From: Asparagopsis taxiformis
Lineage: Eukaryota > Rhodophyta > Florideophyceae > Bonnemaisoniales > Bonnemaisoniaceae
Assembly: GCA_030407315.1 (NCBI GenBank)
Contig: JALQPE010000071.1
Coordinates: forward strand, 1-64,000
DNA length: 64,000 nucleotides
Direction of reading: 5' to 3'
Positions 30,635-40,821 of this stretch are shown here, in pieces. The position numbers and the translations under genes were made by a program. Position 1 is the stretch's first letter. Every line of letters begins with the position of its first letter. The notes beneath the pieces were generated by a model. It saw nothing but the letters and a program-made list of their open reading frames with translations, had not been told where the DNA came from and made no database searches.

Positions 30635-32979
30635 AACACTAGTTTGGTGTATTTCGGGGGAATATTTTTGAAATAGGGAAATTTCAGAATGGGCGAATCT
30701 GGGTGTAATGCATATCGCTGGAGAGCTACTTTCGAGCAAATTACAATGGTACTCATTTGGTTGGTTCAGTGCTCATAGTTACCAAGCTATTCAAACTTCT
30801 ATTTTGGAAGCAAAAATGACCTATCAGTTGTGCATTGTTCTGAAGTTTAAATATTTTTTCCGATTTTCAATATCACGTGGTCTGTCTCTCATGGTAATAA
30901 AGCGTTTGAGCTGGTATGATGCGTATCGCATCCTGAAATCTCAAAATTTTTTATGCTTGCAACAAGAAAGTGCACATGAGCCATCAGATCGTTTTCAAAA
31001 CACACCGACGGTGGTGTATCCAATCGGTTACTGTTAGACCAAGCTTGTATGAAATAGAAGATGGATCTGGAGGATGTGAAGATTTGGACGAATAAGTTAA
31101 TGTTGATGATGAATGTCTCGCATGGCATGTCGGTGCATTGGAAAATGGCAGAGATAGCAACTTTCATCGCATCGCTCGTGGATCTACAGTGCCATCGCAT
31201 CTATCCATCCGTCTAACATCCGCCTCTGCCGCACCAATATCTCTTCCCCCACCACTCTGCTTCCTGCATGTCTAACTAGCGCGCAAGCTTCCGAAGATGC
31301 AGAGCATTCCGCGCGAAAGGAACCGCTCTATCCAAGTCACGAACTAGACATCGTCCACCGTGCTACCTTTCGCCAACCATCACTACGTCACACTGTACGA
31401 GAAGCGCTTTGCCAAGCGGTAAATTAGCTCTGCTACCGCGATTTCTTCACCCTCCCTTACAGACGCATTCATGAGCTCGTACCCATCGTTACCGCCTTTC
31501 AGAGCTGCGATATTGGGTAATAGAAGCGTCTCACCCTTCGCAAAGCCTCATGTCTCAATGTTTACATATGAACTGGAAATGAAGGAGGTTATTGGAAGTC
31601 ATGAAGCGAACTATTATGCGCAATACATGATCATTACCCCAAGTTTCATTATCGCACAATCATGGTAACAACAGCATGCATTTTATCTTCATCATCTGCA
31701 CTGCAGTTCATGAGCTATGGTTAAGATGATGAAGTTGGATAGACCAATGTTCCATCTACATCTTTAAGAAGAAGGTAACACGCGTAGAGGTCGATGGCAT
31801 GGCCGTATCATACCCCGTGTATGTTATACAAGTTCAAGTAAGCGCGGATGCTTCAGCAAAGCGATTGGTAACAAACGGATACCATGCATTAGAAGAGTCG
31901 GTGCAGTGCGAACTTCGTGCATCGCGATGAAGTTTTGAACATGTACTGGGTTTATTCCTGACAGCCTATCTCATTGAACAATTATACAGCTAACTGGTAA
32001 TGATTTATCAACATTTAACGATACGAAGACAATGTGCATGATGTGCATGGCTGTATATATGTACATGAGTGGAAAGTTCTAATGCGGACCTTGCGGGATG
32101 CTTGCAAGCGCGTGCATCATGCACGCGTATGATATGTCTGTATATACGGGAGTGGCTTTTACAGGCTTTGGAATCTCCCTCCGCGAGCCTCTTTCATGCT
32201 CTGCCATACTCAGTACGGAATGCCCGTGGTCAAACTGCGCAGCTGAATTTAAGGTAGCGCAGAGCTTGACTCACCCATGACGAATTTAATGCATCTATGT
32301 ACATCTCAATTGTGTACTCTACAACAGTTACTCTTGGAAGTATACGGCTTCGAGCATATGCGATGCATCCGAGGGAATCCAATTCAACACCGGCCATATG
32401 TAACCCAGATAGTTGATAGTGGAGAAGCAGAATCCTTTTCATAGACGTTCCGAATTGAGTATACTCAATTCAAGAGTATGCTGTTTTCTCATCGCTGTCA
32501 ACAAACGAAATCATTCACTAAAGTTTGCTATCCATGTGCATTGATTATGTGCAAGAAAAATCACCCAGCACAATAGCTGAAGCAAAATACATGAAGGAGA
32601 GAAGAGAATCGACGGGAAATCATTGGATCAGACTATGAAATCGCATATGGTGCAGTCATTGAAGTACCTACTGCCCGATTTGCACCGCAAATTGTGCCAT
32701 AGTTGAAGCACTTGCTGTAGCTTTTCTAGAACGAGTATTGTTTAATTGATTCACATCGCATCGCACACATTTTCTATTTTGCTTGTGTACTCTTCTGTTG
32801 CATGTTTGCACAAACAGCACAGATTCGCTCATTTGTCTCGCCTCCACTGCATAAGTCATGCACCTTTTTTCGGCACTTTGTGCAAACAGTGAGTAGGCGC
32901 TCGGGCCGTTGAGCATCAGGGTTATTTGCGAGGATACATAACGGTCCTGATGCACATATCACGTACTTTCTCGATGATG
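30635..32979. repeat. Left terminal inverted repeat
   Basis: It pairs with 60859-62278 (outer part) and 39498-40409 (inner part). The last ~200 bp encode the C-terminal zinc finger of the methyltransferase. The repeat contains a perfect 20-bp palindrome GAATTGAGTATACTCAATTC (32452-32471) and an odd 19-bp palindrome CGCGTGCATCATGCACGCG (32109-32127). No other protein-coding potential is convincing in 30635-32770. Confidence 0.88.
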
Positions 32980-34789
32980 GACCATTGGTTGTATTGGGGC
33001 GTGATAGTTCCGTAGTTTCTCTATTTTCGGATGAGATATGTGAGGAATACGCAATATCGTTCTGGTCAGAAAGATTTGTGGCATCTGAGCTCTTCTCAGA
33101 GGGATCAGCATCGGTTTCAGACTGCTCTAGTCTCTCTTTGCCGAATTCATCTTCTTGGAACTCTTCAGTATCTTCGGTACTGGAGTTGGATCCGAATCGG
33201 GAAAGGATACAAATAGTCTCAGCCTGTGATTCGCCTACTCCCAGTGTCCGAGATCTTGTATTACGAGTGCTCTGTGTTGAATTATTTATGTCCTCCGCGC
33301 ACCTCAGTAAACGATTCCTAGCCAATCTGAAACAATCGCTGCTCTGCTCCACAAGTGTGCAAGACCTTCTTGTGGCGAGGCAGGCAATTCCAGTTGTCAT
33401 TGTACCTGCATACGTGTCCAACACATTCCCATCCTCCGGAGCGAATGTAGTCATAATCTCTGCCAAAAGGAATGGATTCTTCTCTTCGACACGCACTCTA
33501 GCTCGGCTGTTTGGGTATGTGAGCTTGTTCCTAACTATAGGAATGTTATCGATAACATTGAATTTTCGTTTGTGGGATACTCGAAGCAGACAGTATTGAG
33601 ATTGGAGATTTGCTTTGAAACCAGATGGGTGTTGCCCGGCACATCTACCAACTAGTGCAAATTCCACGGCATTCTGTGGGAATGTGTTATTTCTTGTACG
33701 TTGGAGTCCGGAACTCTCTTTGACAAATGTCAGTGGATGTTGCATCATTGAAATATCTGTTGTCCGGAATGCATTGAACCATCTTGGCAGTAAATGAAAT
33801 GATGAAAATATCACGACATATCCGCCCGGCTTAACCATTCTTCTCGTGAACTGTACAAATGACTCCATCTCAGCATCGTCTATGTAATCACTGTACTCAG
33901 ACCCTGTATGAGAGGCATTTGGTTTCACCATATATGGAGGATCCGTTAGCACGAGGTCGAACGTTTGCTCTTCAGATACAACAGTGTTGCGATAGTGCTG
34001 CCAGGACATTTGGTAGCATCTTATATTGTATGATTCAAGCAGAAAAATCTCATTTGAGTCCTTTGTTCCTGTACTAGTATCCAATCTTTCGGATGTTTGA
34101 GTGTGAGGTACTGAAACTGAGTTTGCCTTGGACTGCTGAGAGGAAATTTTTTTCTTACCAATATCCTGCTCGCCGATGGAGGTGGATGATTGTTTGCCAG
34201 TCTGGATGCTAGAGTCATCTGCATTTAAAGTTTCCGAATCTTCTGCATCTTCGTCTGAAGCACTAGGTGCACACTTCGGGCCTGGTTCCTGTGGTTCCTG
34301 AGTCTCGGCAGGGTTTTGATGCAGTGAAGGTTCTGATGAGTTGAGTTCATTACCTGATTCGATGTTTCCCTGAGGATCGCATTTTTCTCGGAGAACACGG
34401 CTTTGTGTATCCATATACTTCTTCATCATCCAATCGAACTGAGATGGACATGCACTCTTGAATACCTTGAGCAATGAAGGAAGTATGTCAATGTCATTTC
34501 CAGCGTTACTGAGTACCTCTTCATCGAGAACAAACGTACGAAGAAGATTTTTCTGAATTACTTCCAGGTCTTTCGGCCATACATCGGAACCCAGGAAGCG
34601 TTGAAACTTCTCGGCCTCAAGACGAGCAGCTTTGGCTGCTACAACTTGTTTTTGCATGACAGCCGCGGGGACAGTACGAAAGTTGTTCTGCTTGCAGTAC
34701 ATCTGCGCACGGTAAAGAGAATTGATTTGGTCCGCTGCAGTGGAGTTCATGAACGCAGAGGAGCCTTTGAGAGTATTCGTAGAGATCAT
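32774..34789 (-). CDS. Beta-class DNA amino-methyltransferase with C-terminal zinc finger (copy B)
   Basis: A 671-residue protein from the first ATG at 34789 (MISTNTLKG). Residues ~1-130 are helical. ~135-250 are acidic and Ser/Gln-rich, probably disordered. The catalytic domain spans ~255-500: TDPPY at 282-286 (motif IV; DPPY is typical of adenine-N6 or cytosine-N4 enzymes), KPGGYVVIFSS, then NPFLLAEIM and LDTYAGTMTTG (457-467), a degenerate motif I for S-adenosylmethionine, and TLVEQSSDCFRLARNRL. Motif IV before motif I is the beta-class order of bacterial enzymes. After another acidic linker, residues ~608-671 form a Cys/His finger (CTKC, HDLC, CAVC) encoded within the terminal inverted repeat. 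It likely methylates DNA in the nucleus; the target base and site are unknown. Confidence 0.85.
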   Translation of the reverse strand: MISTNTLKGSSAFMNSTAADQINSLYRAQMYCKQNNFRTVPAAVMQKQVVAAKAARLEAEKFQRFLGSDVWPKDLEVIQKNLLRTFVLDEEVLSNAGNDIDILPSLLKVFKSACPSQFDWMMKKYMDTQSRVLREKCDPQGNIESGNELNSSEPSLHQNPAETQEPQEPGPKCAPSASDEDAEDSETLNADDSSIQTGKQSSTSIGEQDIGKKKISSQQSKANSVSVPHTQTSERLDTSTGTKDSNEIFLLESYNIRCYQMSWQHYRNTVVSEEQTFDLVLTDPPYMVKPNASHTGSEYSDYIDDAEMESFVQFTRRMVKPGGYVVIFSSFHLLPRWFNAFRTTDISMMQHPLTFVKESSGLQRTRNNTFPQNAVEFALVGRCAGQHPSGFKANLQSQYCLLRVSHKRKFNVIDNIPIVRNKLTYPNSRARVRVEEKNPFLLAEIMTTFAPEDGNVLDTYAGTMTTGIACLATRRSCTLVEQSSDCFRLARNRLLRCAEDINNSTQSTRNTRSRTLGVGESQAETICILSRFGSNSSTEDTEEFQEDEFGKERLEQSETDADPSEKSSDATNLSDQNDIAYSSHISSENRETTELSRPNTTNGPSSRKYVICASGPLCILANNPDAQRPERLLTVCTKCRKKVHDLCSGGETNERICAVCANMQQKSTQAK

Positions 34790-34864
34790 ATCTCTATACA
34801 CTCTACAGTCAAGGGTTGGGAGTGGATTGAGTGAGCGTCCCTGCGATGATGCTCTCTGTTTCTC

Positions 34865-35668
34865 TTAAGATCTCGCGAGCTCCGGGTGTTCCCCGTTCAC
34901 CAATTCCCCAACCTTCTCCAGCACAATGCTAGATAGTTTCATAACACACCCAGCAAGCTGTCTCTGAGTGCTAGTCGACCTTCCATCCCCTCCTGCGTAA
35001 AAATCAGCGACTGCTGTTACGAATCCCTTAGGGATCCTAGAATCATCCAGACATCGCTCCCTTTTCAACGTATTACAGTCGTCATGAAGAGATTTCATAG
35101 GGTCGAAAACTGTCGTTTTGATGATGTAAGAGTCCTCCTGAAGAGCGTTCCTTGCTCGAGCGTACGCACGAAGCTTATCTAAGGGTGATGGGTTTATGCA
35201 CAAAACAGTCCAAGAGAACCCAGCCCATTGCTCTGGTGACTTTTCCATCAAGCGCTGAAGAACAAGGAGGCGGTGAAAGCCATCTACGATTCCGAACCAA
35301 GCCGCAAACTTTTGAACTTCCTTTTCTGCATCTTCGTTATTCATTCCATGTTCCTCCATGAGATAGGATTTCGGATAACTGCGAAAAGCACCTTCAAGTT
35401 TAATAACGACAGCTTTGTTCCCGGCACTGCTTATTCCTCTCTCTATTATTCCATTTTGAGCCCCACTTCCGGTTGTGAAGCTGTGCTCTAGTCTATCGAG
35501 GCCTGAAGGAGATATGTGACGAACTTTTGTGAGAGGCACGCATGATCTTGGGTCTACCTGAATGATTCTTGCACCTTCTATGTCGCCAAATAGGATTTGA
35601 ACACGCTGGATTTTCATGGGTGGAACATCTTTCTCACTTTTTTTCCTTGGTGTAGACTTTCGCGGCAT
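34865..35668 (-). CDS. Small ParB-like protein (copy B)
   Basis: 267 residues from ATG at 35668 (MPRKSTPRKK); the open frame extends eight codons further without an ATG and passes a TTGTTGCAG acceptor-like site, so an upstream exon is possible. The basic N terminus suggests nuclear import. IIQVDPRSCVPLTKVRHI, SGLDRLEHSF and the signature VDGFHRLLVLQRL (near residues 130-142) match the ParB/Srx-like fold, followed by LDKLRAYARARNALQED, the position of the ParB helix after box II. No helix-turn-helix or extra enzyme domain is obvious. The 3' end lies about 75 bp from the methyltransferase start, both on the minus strand, so the two genes may be co-transcribed. Partner or substrate is unknown. 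Confidence 0.72.
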   Translation of the reverse strand: MPRKSTPRKKSEKDVPPMKIQRVQILFGDIEGARIIQVDPRSCVPLTKVRHISPSGLDRLEHSFTTGSGAQNGIIERGISSAGNKAVVIKLEGAFRSYPKSYLMEEHGMNNEDAEKEVQKFAAWFGIVDGFHRLLVLQRLMEKSPEQWAGFSWTVLCINPSPLDKLRAYARARNALQEDSYIIKTTVFDPMKSLHDDCNTLKRERCLDDSRIPKGFVTAVADFYAGGDGRSTSTQRQLAGCVMKLSSIVLEKVGELVNGEHPELARS

Positions 35669-37050
35669 TCTGCAACAAATCACAAACAACACTGCAATGC
35701 CTATGGAAGAGTCTCTGAACAGTCACACTTCATATATTGCCAATAGACCCAGCACTTCCGATAGATCAGTACCTATCTTCTCAAGATTAGTATTGCAACG
35801 TCAGCGGAGCGAAAGGGATAGTGTTCAAACGCGTAGTTGGGATGATGAGAACAATGGATCGATTCTATACGCCGGCTAAAGAAGAATATTAAAGCTTCGA
35901 TCTTCCATGAAATATTCAGCCGAGTGCAGCACAGTGGGAATGAAATCTATCACGATTTTTCTTGACAAGCGTCTAGTTTCATTGTGAAGAACCTATCTAT
36001 CGACCAATATTGAAAATGCCCTAGACATGACTTGTGTCATATATCCTGAGAACCTGTCATTTCATCTGTGCCAGCCGTACGTTTGGTTTAGAAATTGTAG
36101 CTTACCTTTAATCAGAATGACTATTGGCCCTTGATTACACTGTACTGGTTACAATGCGTAGACCATACATGGAATTCTCCACCGTGTTAAAATGGCATCT
36201 TTCCATTGGTTGACGGAAACCGCCATGTGCTTCTCCAATCTCTTCATTTCGAAAATGCCCCAAAGATGGTAGCCGTTTGCTTCATTTGTAGCTGCCCCGC
36301 TGTAAAAACACTTTGAGGTATAAGACCACAGATGCTCACCAATTGCCACGAGACCACTTCAATTCAGACACGTATTGATCCGTTCCTGTGAGCGAGTTTC
36401 CACATGCGCTCTAGACACGTCACGTTTGACGTGTGGACCGGGATGTTGGATTCTCATGAGAAACCACCATCCGTGGATAGCTCATCCCTCCACAGGCCTC
36501 AAATCTGATGAAATTGAATCTAACAGGATAAGAAGGCCTTGCCATCGAGAAATATCATTCTGCCTAATGTAACGAATTAGTTTTGAAACATATCCTTCTA
36601 TTGAGAACCGAAAGTTTCTGGAGAGAGATGTTACAGTCCCGTACAAACTGCACGAAACATCACTAAAGCCACTGGTAGTGGGGAGCAAGACCACTGAGTA
36701 CACTCGGCCAGTACGTACGGTAAGTGGCGCTGAAAATTGGAATCAATTCGTTCAATGAGTTCCTCACTTCGCACCAGTCCGAATATCGCTGGAGCTGAAC
36801 GGAACATTGAATATTAGTATGGATGATAGATGAAGTTATCGGCTTTCGGGGTATGCACGATGATGAACCTAACTCAAATCAATTTAACGTAACTGGAAAT
36901 CCTCTGCCATCACTCCACATCTGCCACAGTCAGACATTGAACTATTCAGGATACACGGTTCAACTGAACCCAATTCACGTTTCTTCTGCTAGTTGACGCG
37001 TCTCCCACTCCTCAAAATCTGGTCATTGTGTCATTATCACTGGTCTTTTC
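35669..37050. other. Divergent promoter region between the ParB-like and transposase genes
   Basis: About 1.38 kb without convincing coding sequence between two divergent genes, so it should hold both promoters. It contains the 20-bp inverted repeat at 36415-36434. No TATA box was assigned with confidence. Confidence 0.5.
36415..36434. promoter_or_regulatory. ACACGTCA/TGACGTGT inverted repeat
   Basis: Two 8-base arms, ACACGTCA and TGACGTGT, separated by CGTT. ACGT cores of this kind are bound by bZIP-type factors in many eukaryotes. Its position in a divergent intergenic region makes a regulatory role plausible; the same sequence is conserved in the second copy near 51010. Confidence 0.35.
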
Positions 37051-39703
37051 ATGTCATCCCTCTCAGATTCGGTTTGCATCAACTGCGATGAAGATGAACC
37101 TGTACTGTCGAGTCCAATTCCTTCACATTTAAGGCTCTCTACTACATTTACCTCAATTGAAACTCCGGAATCGACGCACTTTTTGAATCATCTTCCTACA
37201 TATCACCGAAATGGAAAGCCTACACCCTACCGATACTATATTTCTGGTATTTGTAAGCCTTTAAGTCCAAGTTTATCCAGGCGTCGTTACAAATTGAAGG
37301 AAAGAACTCCACGAGCCGACTCGGTAAGTTCTCTAAAAAAATGGAGGCTGGAGCAGTCCCAGACAAGTCTCAACCCGTTCGAAATGAATAGAACCTGCTG
37401 CGTGAAACTAGAATGCTTCCGACGAATTGCTACGAACGGTTCTATCGGCTATACATTTGAAACATATAAGCGAATAATGGCAATGGAGCGAGAGGAAAGG
37501 AAACGGACTCTACTTTTGATGCTCAAGCCCGATGAAGGGCAATTCTATTTCAACAACGAACGGGTTTGTGGAGAATTCCTTCGATTGGGTTTCGGGTTTT
37601 CTCGAACACTGCAGAGCTGCGTGAAAGGTACTTCATGTGCCCCTGCGTCTAGGTCCGTTGCAGCATTGCCAAGGGCTCCCCGCGAATTCTTATCCCATAA
37701 GGAATCTATTCTCATGTTTCTTGAATCACTTGCGGACACTACGGCACAAATTATGCCTGACAGAGACGAAAAGCACTTACCGGCATTCAAGAAAACCGCA
37801 GTCTATGAGCAGTTTCGGGAGAATTATGAAGAATATGAAAGTGATGGTTCCGTTCGAGTACCTCCCTCGAAGAGCTACTTCTTTAACATATGGAAACGTC
37901 ATTCTTCGCATATCAAAGTTAGAAAGCACCACAGGTTCACGAAGTGCTCCGAGTGTGAGCTTCTAAGGTCTGAACTTGACAAGTGCGGTCTCAATGAAAA
38001 TCGTGCCAAACCTCTTAGGGATCGTCAAAAGATTCATTATTAATACATTGCTAGAGAAAGGCTTGCATACTCTATGAAAGCAAAGATGGCCGCGAGGAAC
38101 CCGAAATCTTAATGCTCATTCGTGATAGATGGTGCAGACCAATCCGCTTTTGGATTGCCGCATTTTGTACAAAGACGTCTTTGATACGAAATCTTCCAGG
38201 GGTGAGAAACTAAAGGTGAAGTTAATTGGCTCGCTAGAGCATGGCTCAGTGAACAACTTGACATTGTTTCTTCTCACTGAAGAGTTTGAACTGGAGGGAA
38301 TCATATAATTGAAACAATACATCGAGTACTGCAGATGAAGTTCGATACTGGAGCACTACCAAAAACCCTATTTCTACAGCTTGACAACTGCACTAGGGAA
38401 AATAAGAACCGGTATGTGATGGCTTATATCGAAACGTTAGTAAGCCGGGGTATCTTTGATGAAGTACAAGTCTCGTTCCTCCCAATCGGCCATACACACT
38501 CTGACATTGACCATTGTTTCAGTCGAACTTCTCAAAGGTTGCGAACTAATGAAGCGTTGAATATGGAACAGATGATGGAGGAACTAAAAATGTGCTACAA
38601 TCCTGCACCTGTGGTTGTTCGGATGAAACATGTCGTAAACTTTTCGGGCTTGTGCATTCTCCAAGGATGCCTCCGAAAAATACCTCCATTCAGTCATTAC
38701 CGGTTCTTCCGGTTCACCAGGACAGCTTGAGGAGGTCAGAGTTTTGAAGATGGAGTTCTTTCGAGCGGTACAAAATGCGCTGTCCGCGTGGCCTGTCTGG
38801 ATGATTGGATTCCTCTTGATGAATCATCTCCTCAGACAGGCTTCATTAAATTTCCCCCAGACCTGAAGCTTACACCTGTTTCCAAACTTCGATCCCCTGA
38901 TAACGTAATAAGCATAAACAAGTGCTTGGAGTCATGCGAGGAAAGGATTTCGAATGCTTCTGTTCTTCGTTCGCTAAGAGAATTGAGAGACCAAGTTTAT
39001 TGTGACCGAGACGATCCGTTCCATTGGGATCTGGCACACTCATTTGAGATGAACCAAACGCATATCCTGGATGATTCCGGAGAGGAAGACAATTGCAATT
39101 ATATTCATCCAGGTATTGGATTCGAGTACAACTCTGGTGAGATGGTGGCAGTTAAGACCTCATCATCAGATTGTCCATTTTGGGTTGCTGAGATTCTATC
39201 CATCTCCCAGAGATCGGAGGATAACGTAATAACCAGGATCAAAATCAGATGGTACGAGCAGTACAGAAATGACACTGATATCTTCACTGCAAGATATGCT
39301 CCAAGCAATACAAAAATCGGGAAAAGAAATGTCCCTTTCATTCAGGAAATCAGTGTTCAGACAATATTGGTGAAGTTCGGACGGCTGAAGAGGGATAAAA
39401 GAATTAGTGTAAAAGATGCCAAGAGCATCCGAAGCTCTCTTGGGGTTGCATGACAGTTTGATGGGCTCCCCAGGAAATGAAACCCACCTTGAATTACCGT
39501 CACCGGGAAAGTCCGTGATATGTGCATCAGGACCGTTATGTATCCTCGCAAATAACCCTGATGCTCAACGGCCCGAGCGCCTACTCACTGTTTGCACAAA
39601 GTGCCGAAAAAAGGTGCATGACTTATGCAGTGGAGGCGAGACAAATGAGCGAATCTGTGCTGTTTGTGCAAACATGCAACAGAAGAGTACACAAGCAAAA
39701 TAG
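37051..39703 (+). pseudogene. DUF7869-like RNase H-fold transposase, decayed (copy B)
   Basis: From ATG at 37051 the frame gives CVKLECFRRI, VCGEFLRLGFGFSRT and CSECELLRSELDK, then VIDGADQSAFGLPHF, KVKLIGSLEHG, LFLQLDNCTRENKNRY and SFLPIGHTHSDIDHCFSRT. These match, as I know it, the DUF7869-type proteins of mobile elements, where IDG.DQ, LDN and GHTHEDID lie in an RNase H-like core. Lesions: TAA at 38041 (only in this copy), TAA at 38110, frameshifts near 38175 and 38298, TGA at 38728. Conserved residues run through all of them, so they are not introns. Toward the 3' end a 67-nt GT-AG segment (39407-39473) would join the frame exactly to a zinc-finger exon in the right inverted repeat, ending at 39703, the same finger as in the methyltransferase. 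The gene is inactive as written; trans-mobilisation is likely. Confidence 0.75.
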
Positions 39704-40409
39704 AAAATGTGTGCGATGCGATGTGAATCAATTAAACAATACTCGTTCTAGAAAAGCTACAGCAAGTGCTTCAACTATGGCACAATTTGCGGTGCAAATC
39801 GGGCAGTAGGTACTTCAATGACTGCACCATATGCGATTTCATAGTCTGATCCAATGATTTCCCGTCGATTCTCTTCTCTCCTTCATGTATTTTGCTTCAG
39901 CTATTGTGCTGGGTGATTTTTCTTGCACATAATCAATGCACATGGATAGCAAACTTTAGTGAATGATTTCGTTTGTTGACAGCGATGAGAAAACAGCATA
40001 CTCTTGAATTGAGTATACTCAATTCGGAACGTCTATGAAAAGGATTCTGCTTCTCCACTATCAACTATCTGGGTTACATATGGCCGGTGTTGAATTGGAT
40101 TCCCTCGGATGCATCGCATATGCTCGAAGCCGTATACTTCCAAGAGTAACTGTTGTAGAGTACACAATTGAGATGTACATAGATGCATTAAATTCGTCAT
40201 GGGTGAGTCAAGCTCTGCGCTACCTTAAATTCAGCTGCGCAGTTTGACCACGGGCATTCCGTACTGAGTATGGCAGAGCATGAAAGAGGCTCGCGGAGGG
40301 AGATTCCAAAGCCTGTAAAAGCCACTCCCGTATATACAGACATATCATACGCGTGCATGATGCACGCGCTTGCAAGCATCCCGCAAGGTCCGCATTAGAA
40401 CTTTCCACT
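39498..40409. repeat. Right terminal inverted repeat, inner part
   Basis: Reverse complement of about 32068-32979. It is cut at 40409 by the Copia element; the outer part continues at 60859-62278. The first ~200 bp encode the zinc finger in the plus-strand direction. The five bases CCACT at 40405-40409 are the left copy of the Copia target duplication. Confidence 0.88.
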
Positions 40410-40821
40410 TGTGAAGGTTGAGACAGTTGGAGAGGTTGAGAAGAGAAGGAAAGATGTCGCTTGACTTGGTTTACTATCGGATCGCCTCGCAACACCACTA
40501 CTTATACTACTGGAATTTACAATTTCCGATTTTCAGAGTTCCAACCTGCAGCGCGCCGCATACACGACGGCGTAACCCTAGATGGCCCGAATCCGGATCG
40601 GTATCCACGTGTCAATCCCGATTCGACCAAAATGGTAAAATCACCAGCTCATTGCCCTGAACAAAGTCTACGGGGTTAGATTTCACATAGTCCACTAGAT
40701 CCTTCGCTACAGGCACAACAATGCAAGTAATCAATAATCCATATTGTATCAAATTCCAATAGTACTCACACGTGGAATCCAGCTGGAAACCATAAGCCAT
40801 TCTGAGGTGCCCACATCAACA
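40410..40821 (-). repeat. 3' LTR of Copia 3
   Basis: Minus-strand ends TGTTGATGTGGGC and CTTCACA. The gag-pol stop codon TGA lies within the first bases of this LTR. The purine-rich GCGGAGGAG next to it on the minus strand is the polypurine tract. Confidence 0.9.

Noticed and set aside
30635..30650. Classifying the inverted-repeat element as CACTA because of the CACTAG near its end
   Set aside because: The end extends two bases further (AACACTAG), the duplication is four bases and the transposase-like gene is not of the CACTA type.
32774..34789. Bacterial contamination, suggested by the methyltransferase and ParB-like domains
   Set aside because: These genes lie within repeats nested in Copia and Gypsy elements in continuous sequence, and the proteins have eukaryotic-style linkers and fingers.
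38728..38730. TGA in the transposase as a selenocysteine codon
   Set aside because: The gene has other lesions, and the residue is not a known catalytic position.
38041..38735. Stops and frame changes in the transposase as introns
   Set aside because: Conserved family residues continue through every break in adjoining frames, leaving no room for introns.
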